Below, piece by piece: positions 50,930 to 64,000 of a stretch of 64,000 nucleotides of DNA (positions are counted from its first letter, which is position 1; the number at the start of each line of letters is the position of its first letter). The translations under genes were made by a program, and so were the position numbers. The notes beneath the pieces were generated by a model. It saw only the letters and a program-made list of their open reading frames with translations. It was not told the DNA's origin and ran no database searches. The stretch is from Cucumis sativus (taxonomy: Eukaryota > Streptophyta > Magnoliopsida > Cucurbitales > Cucurbitaceae): assembly GCF_000004075.3 (NCBI RefSeq), contig NC_026658.2, positions 5,270,001 to 5,334,000 on the forward strand. The letters run 5' to 3'.

Positions 50930-51240
50930 TAAATTGAAAAAGTCAATGAAATTTATCATTTTCTTAAAAATTTCAGGATTGTCCTTCTTATCATAGTCTT
51001 TCTTCTCTTCTCTTCCGCGATATTTTTTCTTTTTATTGTCTTTTTCTCTTCTTGTGCAATTTTTTTAATATCTCCATTTGCTCTTCCTTTTCATATTCTT
51101 TCTTTTGCAATTTTTCTTTCCTTTCTCATCATCTTTCTCTTGTTATGTAATTTTTTCCCTTTCTATTGTCTTTTTCTTTCTTCGGTAATTTTTTTAGATT
51201 TTTTTTTCAAACTGTTATTTGGTTTAACATCATGTAACAA
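50930..51240. repeat. Imperfect pyrimidine-rich tandem repeat
   Basis: Units of about 50-60 bp containing TCTTTTTCTCTTCTTG and TGCAATTTTTTT-like blocks recur about four times with divergence. Confidence 0.4.
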
Positions 51241-51500
51241 ATATAAAAGATTGTGAAAAAAAATCTTGAAAAAAAAATCGTTGAGATTTAGCTACCCTAG
51301 TTTAAACGATTGTGTGTAAACATCACGTATAAAAAAATCTTGAAAAACATAATTTAGATTTGACTACCAATCTTAAATGATTAAATTAAACGATACGATC
51401 ACGTACCAAAAAAAATCTTGAAAAAAATCATTTAGGCTTGGTTACCAAAATCTAAACAATCCTATAGAGAAGAATAATCAAATCTAAACGTTCCTACCAA
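51241..51500. repeat. Diverged tandem repeat of about 80 bp, three to four units
   Basis: Each unit carries AAAAAATCTTGAAAAA, then a GATTTAG(C)TACC-like block, then a TCTAAACGAT-like block and CACGTA(C/T). No coding potential. Confidence 0.5.
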
Positions 51501-51959
51501 TTAATCACGTGGTATTTTATGGACGTGTAGACTTTTTATGTTTTCGAAATTGTTTTATATAGTGTAATATTTTATTCTATTTTTTATATATTATTTTATA
51601 AAAAAACATAACAGGTGAGGTATAAGTGCACAAAATGAGGGGACACGTGTTCATAGATTCGGCTGTGACATGTATTATAGAGGAACTATCCAACTTTGGG
51701 AGCTAGTCATATATGTTCAACGTAAGGCCCCAACAAAAGGAGAAGAAACAGGAGGATTCTAACAGATACATATGCAAAAGGCATGGCATATTATAACATT
51801 ATATTTGGGAGAATTTATTTGTTTCTTTTTAATTTTATGATCTCTTTTTTTATCTTTACATGCACGTATATATAAGGATCTTTTTTTATAAATAAAATGT
51901 TGCAATCCGGCTAAGTATGTTTTGTTGGGGAGTGTTTTTAGTTGACTAGATATCCTCAG

Positions 51960-52660
51960 CTTTGGCCGCCTAACTTCACCCTTCTTTTGTTTTATGTATA
52001 CTCAATTAAGTCAAGCTCATCAGTGGGCTCAAAGCCTAAGGAGTCATCTAAGTCGGTCCAAGTTTAACCCAAAAGTAACACTTAATAATTGGATCCACAG
52101 CAAGAATACCAATTCACAATTTGTCATTTTAAAAAAATTCTCTTGTCCTGTCCCAATGTCACTTGATGCCACCATGTGAAGGCGTGCCTATCTAGACACT
52201 CTACGCATATCCCCCACAAGATAACACACATAAGACCTAGTAAACGAAATTAACACCACCAATACAACCATTCTTTAAGCAACTTGAACCTTGTCTTTAT
52301 TGTCGAGTTCAACTTTAAACCCTTTAATTGCTAAGCAATAATAAAAACACACCACAACCGAATATAACAAATAAGTTCTCTTTAATACTTAACAACTATG
52401 TTCAAAATACAATTCATACTCTCTTTACAACAAAAGACTTAAAATAAAACTTTGAGGTCTTCAAGCCTAGCACAACTTCACTTAAATGTCTAGCTTGGCT
52501 CGCCTAATCATCACGTAGCAGCTCACCTTACCCTTCTTATCTTGGCCCCAACGCTTTGGACCTGGGGAGGAAAACTTTACACATAAGTCAAATACTAAGT
52601 GAGTGATGATTTTGATATTCAGTTGGGAAATACAATTTAATCACATAAATTCATTTTTAT
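51960..52660 (-). mobile_element. Possible Gypsy LTR fragment
   Basis: On the minus strand a CTCACTTAGTATTTGACTTA block followed by a CCCCAGGTCCAAAG block resembles the CTCACTAAGTCTGTTGACTTA and CTTCCAGGAATCAG series inside the Gypsy-like LTR at 56-57.4 kb. Borders were not found. Confidence 0.3.
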
Positions 52661-53950
52661 TTTTATAAACAAACTCTAAATGTTTCATTACAATAAAACA
52701 TAAATCACACATGTGCTTCGTTACTTATTCATTTCTGCCAAGAACACGAACCATGTCTAGACTTGAATACTAGCATCTCTTGGAAAATTTCCTCGATTCA
52801 TTTCTTGTTGTTTAGTTTGCTACTTCAATGCTTTCTCACAACGCATTAGTCAGCTTCATTCCGTCATGTAGTCATTTTTTTACATTGTTGTCGTTACTCA
52901 TTATGTGCACATAATAACATCCAAAAATCTACAACCTCCTCAAAATTGGTATATTTTTTGTAATTCCCCTATTTTTTTTCTTTTTTTGTCTTGTAGTTTT
53001 GAATACTTGTTTGAGATAAGATCCATATAGGTTATTTCTTTCTTTTTATTCTTTTTACAAACCCATTTTCTTTTTTTGAAAAATATATAAAAACCACTTT
53101 TTTATAATTTATCTATTGTATTGCATGTTACATTTTCTTTTCAGGTCTTTTTAGCAATATTAAAAAAAAATTAATATAACCAAATGAATCAAAGCAAAAT
53201 ATACCAAATTATATCATGAAAGATAATCATCATCCACAGTCTATTGCAACAAAAAAGTTATTATCTATAACTATTATAGTTTGTAAATATTTATAGTAGT
53301 TATGTCGTTTAAAATAATAAAAAAAATATCCGTACATTTTAATTTTTTTGAATTAAAATTACAAAACCATTCCATATAGAGGTTATTATTTTTTTTTAAT
53401 GTATTTTTTCAAAAAGAAAATCTTTGCCTTATTTTTCAAATCTTTGAAGTAAAATGTGGTAGTTGTAATTACACCCTGAAAAAACCATTCAAATTTATAC
53501 CTTCCAAACTTATACATAGTTGTAGAAGTTGGACTCCATAAACAATTGAGAGAGAAAAATAAAAGAGAATTGTTACATTTGGTACGTTCTAAAAGTTTAT
53601 GGTAATCGAAACAAAGATATACAATGTTTTAATTATTAGATGGTAAAAAAGAATATATTTTTTAAATAAAAACTACCCTATATGTGTTTGTTGATATTCC
53701 TAAAATGTGTGGTGTCGCCTTAATTTAAAAGTTTGATGTGAACGTTTGGGTTTTATTTAAAGTTAAACCAAATCTTTTCAATTAGTTTTGCACACATTTC
53801 CCATCCAACTATATCAAAACGCTACATATAATAACCTAATTATAAATTCAAAACTCTCCTCCTTTTTTCTTAATCTCTCTCGTAGTTATGTGTTATCAAT
53901 TTTTTTTCTATTATATAATTCCGTTGGTGGGAAATATCTCGACTGAAATA
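52661..53950. other. AT-rich intergenic DNA
   Basis: No gene seen; long T runs. Confidence 0.55.
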
Positions 53951-54425
53951 ATTTCTTTTCGTTAAGATTAGTTTTCTGTTTTTTTATTGACCATATCTTG
54001 GGATTGTTATTTATTTCTCTGGTTTGGTGTGTTTGTTGTGTGGGAAGAATCAAGAAAAAAATAAATTTGTTCAAGAAAGAAAAAGGGAGAAAAAGCGTTG
54101 TTTTTTTGTGAATCCTTCAGGTAAGTCAACAATATGAAGAACGTTTTTTTCTTTTATAGAGAATAGAGATTGAGAATCAACTCTATTGAAAATTGAATGT
54201 ACCTTAATCAATTGTTTGAAGAGATTAATTTTACTTAAGCTGCATATGATAGTTATTAGTGATTAATTTACTGTTTTACAAGTTAGTAAGATAGAATCAC
54301 CAAAGTATAGAATGTTGAAAATGTATTGTGTTATTGCCGTTATATTTGTTTATTGTTCTTTTAGCAGTTTCTTCAGTTTTTAACTAAAGTAACTACCTGA
54401 AGCACAAGTGTTAACTATTTTATTG
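53951..54425 (+). mobile_element. 5' LTR copy of a decayed Copia-like element
   Basis: It aligns by eye with 58,303-58,908 over its length: shared blocks include GTTAAGATT at the start, TCTTGGGATTGTTATTTATT, TTGTTTGAAGAGATTAAT, GCATATGATAGTTATTAGTG and CTATTTTATTG at the end. Same orientation, flanking a gag-containing interior, as expected for LTRs. True borders may extend a little further. Confidence 0.7.
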
Positions 54426-54429
54426 TGCG

Positions 54430-56040
54430 TGAAGGAAATTCGATTACTAGTCCTCTAGTTTTAGATGGATCGAATTATGCTTATTGGAAAGCAAGGATGA
54501 TTGCATTCTTGAAATCAATTGATAGCAAGTCCTAAAAAGCTCTTATTACTTAATGGGAACATCCTATTGTTAAAGATACTAATGGTAAGGTCACTCAGAA
54601 GCTTGAAATCTCCTTGTCTAATATAGAGGATGAAGCTCTAAAAAATAATTCTTGTGCCTTAAATGCAATCTTTAATGGGGTTGATCATAATGTTTTCAAA
54701 CTTATTAACACATGTACATCAGTTAAGGAGGCATGAAGTATTCTGGAGGTTGCCTATGAAGGTACCTCAAAAGTAAAAGTGTCACGAGTACAGTTATTAG
54801 CTTCAAAATATGAAGCTCTCAGAATGATTTAAGATGAATCGATAGTTGAGTTTAATGTGTGTGTTCTTGATCTATCAAATGAATCATTTTCTCTTGGTGA
54901 AAAAATTTATGATCCTAAGCTTGTTAGAAAAGTATTGAGATCTCCTCATCTCGCTTTAACATGAAGGTCACTTCCATTATATTGAAGAGGCAAATGACAT
55001 TACCATAATGAAGCTTGATGAGTTATTTGGTTCCTGGAGAACTTTTGAATTTTGTCTCTCAAAGATGGAGATCCAAAAAAGAAAAGTGGAATTGCATTGC
55101 AATTGATAAACGATGACAAATCTAAATTAAGCAAAGATCGCTCACATGATAAAAACTTAGTTTAACTATAGCCTTATTGAAGAAGCAGGTTTTAAAGCTT
55201 AAAAGTAAATTTTATAAAAGGTCTGGTGGTTATGGATCGCAGTCTAATAGAGAGGTTAACAATTCCAACTCTTCTAGATTTGGTTCCTCCAGTTTATATA
55301 CTCATAAGCGAAAAGATGTTGACAAGAGTGATTCACAATCTCTTAGAAGTGATAGAAGCTTCAGATGCCATGAGTGTGAAAGTTTTGAACACTACCAAGC
55401 AAAATGTCCTACTTTCTTAAAGAGGAAAAAGAATAGTTTTTTTGTTACACTATCTAATGAAGAATCATCATCTGACAGCGATGGAGAAAATTTTGGAAGG
55501 GCTTTAATCAGTTGTGTATCGAAAAAGGAATTTGAAGTATCTGACATTGAATCTGTTTTGAAGTCAGAGGGCATGAAAGCTAATGCTAGTCAGCTCAAGT
55601 ATAATGAATTGCTGATGGGAAGAAGATCAAGAGGTTCTGAAACTTCAGAAGGAGAGAATACAGCTCTCTTGGAAGACAATTATCGCCTTATGTAAATGAC
55701 TTTTGCACTTAAAATGAAACCTAGAGATGTTCAGAATGAATTTGACTCCATGTCCAAATAGGACAGATTACTTTCCTCAGGTACTCAAAGTTTGGATAAT
55801 CTTCGTAGTGAAGGGAAGATTAAGAGTGATAAGAAGGGCTTGGCTTCTTAGAAAGGAATTCATATTCTAGAGAATCTTCTACCGTATTTGTTAGAGCTTC
55901 TGATAGTAAAAGTGATGATGTTGTTAACACTAAGGTGGTACAGACTAAAAGTGGTAAGCACAAAGTGAGTTAAAGATCTACAAGGAAGTGGATATGTTAC
56001 TTCTGGGAAAATGGGGTCATATTAGGCCATTTTGTTGCCA
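54430..56040 (+). pseudogene. Copia-type gag remains (UBN2-like and zinc knuckle)
   Basis: A gag start reading SPLVLDGSNYAYWKARM at about 54,441 is followed by KLEISLSNIEDEALKNNSCALNAIF-type sequence, with in-frame stops. The longest intact piece, 55,177-55,695, encodes a basic region, a CHEC-ESFE-H-YQAKC zinc knuckle (about residues 68-81) and an acidic Ser-rich stretch. A second Cys/His block (CYF...GHIRPFC-like) is at about 55,995-56,040. Stops and frameshifts make it a pseudogene. No protease, integrase or RT follows. Confidence 0.7.
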
Positions 56041-56059
56041 GCTCTACGAATTCAATCAG

Positions 56060-57439
56060 TTTAGTCATAAAAGACTGATAAAAGCAGCAGAAAAAGCCTA
56101 TAGAACAATTCTCTCCCATCAAAAACTGAATGGAGAGTGAACAATAAATCAAAAAACAATTTGTTCTGCGAAGAAACAAGATTACACGATAGGATTTCTC
56201 AGCATTTAAGCATAACTATGCGATTAAGGTACTACGCGAGATACAACACTAGGCGAGGAAGAGTAAAGGAATTTCCCAGAAACCTTCCCTAGGTGTTTTA
56301 ATGGATCACATGCAGAGATTAAGTTAAGCATAATTAAATTAAACCTTAAGCTTACGTGTGCACCACTAAAAGGAAGAGCTGGCAAGTTAACAAGTGCTTA
56401 AGGGTGACTAAGCTTATTTAAGAATTAGTATAAATAGGGGTCCTCAACTTTAGTATTGTCATTACGAGGGATTGAAGAGAAAGTTAAGAGCTAAAGTGCT
56501 GCCATTTTATCGTATGAGAGAAGAAGTGGAGGAGGGGCATTTCAGGTTTAAGTTATTGAGTAAAGTGTTTTCTTTCAAGTATTTACATGATTTCAAGCTT
56601 TCCTTGCAAAGTGTTTACTAATTTGAAATGATGATTTCAATATCCATGTTTCTAAAGAGATTTCTAAGTTAAGCTTATACCGTGTTTAAAGCATGTTTTA
56701 TATGTAGCAAAGTTAATGAAATGGTGCTCAAACCATTAGTCTACTTTCTATCGATGACTATTATGTGCACATAAGGAGTAAAGGCAACCATGTAGAAGAG
56801 ATGTGCATTGCGCTTCACTTGAGCAACAAGACTGAGTTTGTATATTCTCTGATGTTGTTGTCACAGTAGTCTAAACACGAAGTAATAAGACCTAGCAGTG
56901 AGAATGATTTAGGATCCTTGACGAAAGGAATGATTGTTGACTAATGTGTGTGTTTATATGAAATGTTAAATTTATGTGAGTTCACATGTTTAACGAAATG
57001 ATATTTACAAAAGGTATTTCTCGAAAAAGGGCTTTTATAAAAACTCACTAAGTCTGTTGACTTACATTTTTAAGTTTTATCTTCCAGGAATCAGGCGTTA
57101 AGGCTAAGTAAGAAAAGTTGAAGGGCTTGCCAGGAGAGAAGAGTTGCCAGACGTTATAGCTTAACTTGTAAGTTTTGAAAGTGTGTAATCTGTAAAGAGT
57201 TGTAATCGTATGACTTAAGTTTAATAAAAGTTGTTTTGAGTTTATTCTTCTGTGTTAAGTATTATATCGCCTCCAAGATTGTTTAAGTTCCAAGTTGAGT
57301 CAAGGAAAATTTATTAGGCGATTAAGCAAAGCTTAAGAACCTTAAGATTGAGTGTCTTTGGAGTTTAACCCGTCAGAGATACTCAAGTCATGTCGGGTCT
57401 TGCATACCAACCAAGGACTATGCAGGGCGAGGTGTGACA
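56060..57439 (-). mobile_element. Probable solo Gypsy LTR inserted in the Copia-like element
   Basis: On the minus strand it begins TGTCACACCTCGCCC at 57,439 and continues with sequence of LTR type, non-coding, interrupting the Copia-like interior between the gag zinc knuckle and the ORF at 57,440-58,201. The TGTCACACC start matches that of the LTR at 48,764. The far end, near 56,060, is approximate, and no target duplication was recognised. Confidence 0.45.
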
Positions 57440-58201
57440 CTTCGGGACTATCTCCTTCACAACCTAAGCGATTCAAAATGATTCCTACTCAAAATAATCT
57501 AAAAAGACTTCGTCGTTTGAGTGATATTCACAAATCGTCTTCTTTACATTCTAAAGTTGCTACTTCTGAATCTTCTGAGTGTTTGCATGATAAGTTTGTT
57601 GACACAACTTGGTAAGTATACCTCCAGTTCTCGTATGTCTTCTGGTTTTGAAGCTGGTCACTGTGCTGATTATCCTGGTAGTTCTCAGTTTGTTTCGCCT
57701 CGTTTGAATTCTAGTTCATCTCAGTCTTCTCTTAAGGATGGTTCTAGAGTTCCTGTTACAGAAATGAGGTTTATTTAGATCATTAATATTAACTCCGAGT
57801 CTTTGGATCATGATAATGTTGCTTTATATGAGTTGTTGCGCAGTCTGCATCATTCCGCTGCTAGTTCTGCTATATCTTCTCATGTGAATAAAGTGCCTAT
57901 ACCCTCTAAAGGGCCTAGGGCTGGGGCTCCGTTTGCGGGAGATGATGTGATTGATGATTTGTTTCCTGATTCTCTACTTCAGTCACATGGATTGTTATTA
58001 TCTTTCGATTTGGCAACTCAGTTGGTCCAATTGTTGTTTGAAGAATCACGTTCTTTGAGTGTTTCCATTCAAGACTTGCAAGGGGTAATCTCTAGTCTAA
58101 CTAGTCGTCATGTTGCAGTTGATTCTGTGTTTCATGTTTTACATTCATTAATTGTTGATTCTCAAAAGCGACCTTCTGACTCTTCTAAACATGGTTCTTA
58201 G
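57440..58201 (+). pseudogene. Extra open frame of the Copia-like element, function unknown
   Basis: A Ser/Lys-rich segment (to 57,615) is followed after a break by a 132-codon frame at 57,803-58,201. The latter encodes an acidic, helix-prone product with HSAASSAISSHV and DDVIDDLFPDSLL blocks. It lies between the gag remains and the 3' LTR, where some plant Copia (Sirevirus) elements carry an extra, sometimes called envelope-like, ORF. I do not recognise a domain, so the label is positional. Confidence 0.35.
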
Positions 58202-58302
58202 TTTATTTTTCAACCTGCAAAAAGGAGTTGGAGTGCTTCTATGGTTGGTTTTGTGTGGTCTCTGCACTGCTAAATTTTCTTTTAATATGACACAGTTTTA
58301 GG

Positions 58303-58908
58303 ATTTCTTTTTGTTAAGATTGGTTTTCCTTTCTTTTTTTGGATTGACCGTCTCTTGGGATTGTTATTTATTTTCCTAGTTTAATATGTTTGTTGTGTGC
58401 CAAGAATCAATCAAAAAAGACATTTTTTCGAGTTTTTTTCTGTAAATCATTTGAGTGAGTCAACAACATACAGAAAACTTTTTTGATAAAGAATCAAGAT
58501 TGAGAATCAACACTATTGAATATTGAATGCACCCTAATAAATTGTTTGAAGAGATTAATGATTTAAGGGGTATTTTTCTTAAGTTGCATATGATAGTTAT
58601 TAGTGATTAATTTACTGTTTTATAAGTCAGTACCATAGATTCATTCAAGTATAGAATGTGGAAAATATGTGTAAATCATGGGCTAATATAACCATGAATC
58701 TATATTTATGATTCATATCTCAAGCCAATTCAAAATTTTTAATCTCGGGTCAAAAACCCCCCTATATGTAGATATTGTGTCATCGAATTTCAATGTCTTG
58801 TGTCATTGCTCCTATATTCGTTTACTGTTCCTTTAGTCGTTTCTTCTTCCGTTCTTAACTGAGGTAACTAGGTAACTACTTGAAGCTTAAGTGTTGTCTA
58901 TTTTATTG
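58303..58908 (+). mobile_element. 3' LTR copy of the decayed Copia-like element
   Basis: Partner of 53,951-54,425. It is about 130 bases longer, mainly from an extra segment at about 58,669-58,800 (after ATAGAATGTGGAAAAT) absent from the 5' copy. Many base differences show the insertion is old. Confidence 0.7.
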
Positions 58909-59080
58909 TTTTCTCAAATTCATGTAGAAACACCTTTTTAAAAAACCTTTTCAAAATTCGTTTTTAATATGTTTACAATTATGACCCTAAAACTTAAATA
59001 AATGCATTACGTGTAAATTTTTTAAACCATTCTTTCTAATAAATTTGTTCTGTATATTGTAGATGTAGCTAACACATTAA

Positions 59081-59090
59081 ATATATGGAC

Positions 59091-59145
<55 letters not shown>

Positions 59146-59261
59146 ATATGTATTGAATTCTTTACCTAACTATGGAACATTTTGGAAATATATGGACGTT
59201 TATATATATATATATATTATATGTATTGAATTCTTTACCTAACTATGGAACATTTTGGAAA
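59081..59261. repeat. Tandem duplication containing a (TA)n microsatellite
   Basis: The block from ATATATGGACGTT to ACATTTTGGAAA occurs twice (59,081-59,187 and 59,188-59,261). The copies differ mainly in the length of the TA tract: about 24 TA at 59,094-59,142 in the first, far fewer in the second. Confidence 0.85.
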
Positions 59262-59957
59262 TGGGAGAGACAAAGGTAATAGGACAAAAAGAGCAGGTAG
59301 TGATGAATCTTTTTTAAAAAATACAAAAAGAAAGAAAGAAAGAGTTACAATAACAAAATAAGACAACTTACACCTTTCCTCCATATTAGTTATGGTGTGG
59401 TGAGTCACGAGGATCACAGAAATTTAAAAATAAAAATTAAGATTTTTTTTCTAAGTTTTCGTTTCCTAAATTAATGGCCATTTTTTTTATATGAATAGAA
59501 TAGCTCGTACTCAATATAACAATCACTCACACATCCAGTTTTGTAGATGCATGGAGTGTTGTATCCACGAATTAACAATTTATCTTATTCTACCATTTGA
59601 GTGGTCAAGACACACCACCACTACCATACGAAATATCTCTTTAATTGTTGGTTCCCGAACACAATTAATTCATAATAAAAATATATTTTTAGTTTCTTAT
59701 TTTTCTCCACCTCATGTGTTCTTATCCTCCTACAAATAAAATTAATATTATTATGTCTCCACATCAGGTATTTGTGCCAAAAGAAAAATGAAGAAGGTAG
59801 TAAAATATAATGTATAATAATTTAGGATCTAGAAATATCAGCAAAAGGAAACACACATACATGACATTTACTGAATAATATTGTTCAAAAACACATACAA
59901 TCCCATCAAAATGGGCGGTGGAAATTAACATAATAATAAGCAATAGCCCAAATTTGT
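59262..59957. other. Intergenic DNA 3' of a GST gene
   Basis: No gene seen. Confidence 0.6.
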
Positions 59958-62613
<2,656 letters not shown>

Positions 62614-63387
62614 TTAGTCAAGCCCAAAACTTTTCTTCCATTGAACCACAAATTCATAGACATTCTTGGGTTCAGGCAAGGACTTAGCTACACTCTCATT
62701 TTGCATGCATCTCTTTACCCAACACATTATCTTTGGACACTCAGATTCAATACTAAAGTTGCCAATGGTCTCATAGGTATAAAACCAAGTGTAGTATCCA
62801 ATCAAACCAATGTCTACAAATCCCAAACTCTCACCTCCAAAGTAAGTCTTGTCCCCAAGAACTTGTTCCAATTGCTTCAGTATTTCTATCACCTCTTTCT
62901 TCCCTTTCTCACGTTCCTCTCCTTTCCCTGCCCATATCTTCTTTGCACCATCATATAGCTGCTCATCACAAATGACACGTTGAATTAAAGACATGAATGT
63001 ATGTTGTTTGGAAGTGATTATACAGTGACTAAAATAGTTTTTTAAAAAAATAAAAATAAAAAGGTATACCTTCTTGTCGATGAAATCCACCCAAAATTTG
63101 GCTTGAGCTCTGTCATAAGGATGTAAGGGCAACAGATTAGGAGCTTTATCCTTCCAAACTTCATCAATATACTGAAGGATAATGTAAGATTCACAAATGG
63201 GTTTTCCATTATGAATAAAAACAGGGACTTTCTTGTGGATTGGGTTCATTTGAAGAAGCAAATGGCTCTTATTCCTCAGATCTTGTTCAACATATTCATA
63301 ACTCACACCCTTCTCTGCCAAAGCTATTCTAATTCTCATCCCAAACATGCTTCCCCAGAAATCCAATAATTTCACTTCCTCCCCCAT
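62614..63387 (-). CDS. Tau-class glutathione S-transferase (copy 3 of 3 intact)
   Basis: Exon 1 is 63,387-63,070 and exon 2 is 62,958-62,614 (minus), GT-AG, phase 0, intron 111 bases, giving 220 aa. The short intron happens to stay open in the same frame, so an unspliced reading gives one long 275-codon frame (63,441-62,614); the conserved donor after FIDKK and acceptor before LYDGAKKIW, as in the paralogues, show it is an intron. WGSMFGMR keeps the catalytic Ser13, and the Glu66-Ser67 pair is present in ICESYII. Differences: NKSHLLL for NKSPLLL, and one extra residue in KAPNLLPLHPYD. Exon 2 includes YFGGESLGFVDIGLIGYYTWF, close to the 40-kb copy. Confidence 0.92.
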   Translation of the reverse strand: MGEEVKLLDFWGSMFGMRIRIALAEKGVSYEYVEQDLRNKSHLLLQMNPIHKKVPVFIHNGKPICESYIILQYIDEVWKDKAPNLLPLHPYDRAQAKFWVDFIDKKVYLFIFIFLKNYFSHCIITSKQHTFMSLIQRVICDEQLYDGAKKIWAGKGEEREKGKKEVIEILKQLEQVLGDKTYFGGESLGFVDIGLIGYYTWFYTYETIGNFSIESECPKIMCWVKRCMQNESVAKSLPEPKNVYEFVVQWKKSFGLD

Positions 63388-64000
63388 GTTACTCCCCAAA
63401 AATGACAACAAGACTTTTGAGATATGGAATGCAGTGGACACGTTTTAATGGTAAAGATATGAAATAATATTAGAAAACAAAGTTCTTTTTCTTTTGATGA
63501 GAGTGGTCGGGACTCTGTGGACCAATTTTTCTTTTTTTAAAATTTCTTTTGGCTTACCTGCCTATGATGGAAATTATCCACCGTTCGTTTTTATATATAT
63601 AATTAATACATAATGGAGAGAAAAATAGTTGGAAAGTAAAATTAGGATTTTTAATATTAAATTTGTGTCTACAGTGATAGTAATTAGTGATTTAAGATGG
63701 TGTGGGTATGGTAAATAGGGGAGTTGGTATTGGGAGGTAAAATCTTCAACCTCCTCAAATGTTATTTTCTTTCAATTGTTAAAAATAAATTAATAAATAT
63801 ATGATAGAAATTGAATGTGAAATTAGAAATGGAAATAGAGCAGAAAAGGAGGGAGAAATGAGAAGAGGTCGTCATTTGGTTGAAGTTTCAGGGTTCTTCT
63901 CGAAATTAAGATCCCCCATTTCTAGACTCGTCGTTGCCATTTTACAACAAATTAATTAATTTTCTTAAATCTAAAAGTTAGATTCCATCCAAATTAATTC
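63388..64000. other. Upstream flank of GST copy 3
   Basis: AT-rich with no supported gene. A 22-codon minus-strand frame near 63,870-63,940 begins ATG GCA ACG but ends quickly and is not supported. Confidence 0.55.

Noticed and set aside
63070..63441. Single uninterrupted 275-codon GST frame including the intron
   Set aside because: The piece between FIDKK and LYDGAKK is Phe/Ile-rich intron sequence with conserved donor and acceptor; the paralogues splice at the same place.
63870..63945. Short minus-strand frame beginning ATGGCAACGACG
   Set aside because: Ends after 22 codons, with no evident donor or family resemblance; too little to call an exon.

Overview
The window is nuclear DNA from a flowering plant. 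It is very AT-rich outside exons, genes carry GT-AG introns, and the protein families (CASP-like, malectin-kinesin-14, WAG-type AGC kinase, tau-class GST) are plant families. Retrotransposon and CACTA debris is plentiful. The wording of the Gypsy gag and several repeats resembles what I remember from cucurbits (Cucumis and relatives), but that placement is from memory and unproven.

Layout. 1-3,010 holds decayed transposon sequence (a CACTA-like terminus and a long dispersed repeat). A three-exon CASP-like membrane protein gene lies on the minus strand (4,536-6,747). A 16-exon kinesin-14 gene with an N-terminal malectin domain lies on the plus strand (12,045-17,046), with candidate cell-cycle promoter motifs. 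18-25 kb is gene-poor, with a possible hAT-like MITE. A single-exon WAG1/WAG2-type auxin-pathway kinase is at 26,575-27,990, and a short CACTA-like MITE follows at 28.5-29.2 kb.

32-63.5 kb is a dispersed tau-class glutathione S-transferase cluster, all on the minus strand. It has one multiply broken pseudogene (32,331-33,640), one orphan first exon (34,094-34,408) and three intact two-exon genes (40,103-41,380; 59,958-60,787; 62,614-63,387). The copies share the intron position and differ in detail, which fits tandem duplication. The array has been pulled apart by mobile elements: joined remains of Copia elements (34.6-39.3 kb), a CACTA element with a Ulp1-like protease fragment and 35-bp subterminal repeats (to 46,208), a second CACTA terminus inside a Gypsy gag (47,640-48,170), and a decayed Copia-like element with recognisable paired LTRs (53.95-58.9 kb) that itself carries a probable Gypsy LTR. 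A small two-exon glycine-rich secreted protein gene (49,683-50,531, minus) sits among them.

The genes do not form a pathway together; apart from the GST array the neighbours look functionally unrelated. The most informative parts are the GST birth-and-death series, the nested transposons and the palindromic 35-bp repeats at the CACTA end. I did not find a convincing wholly new system.
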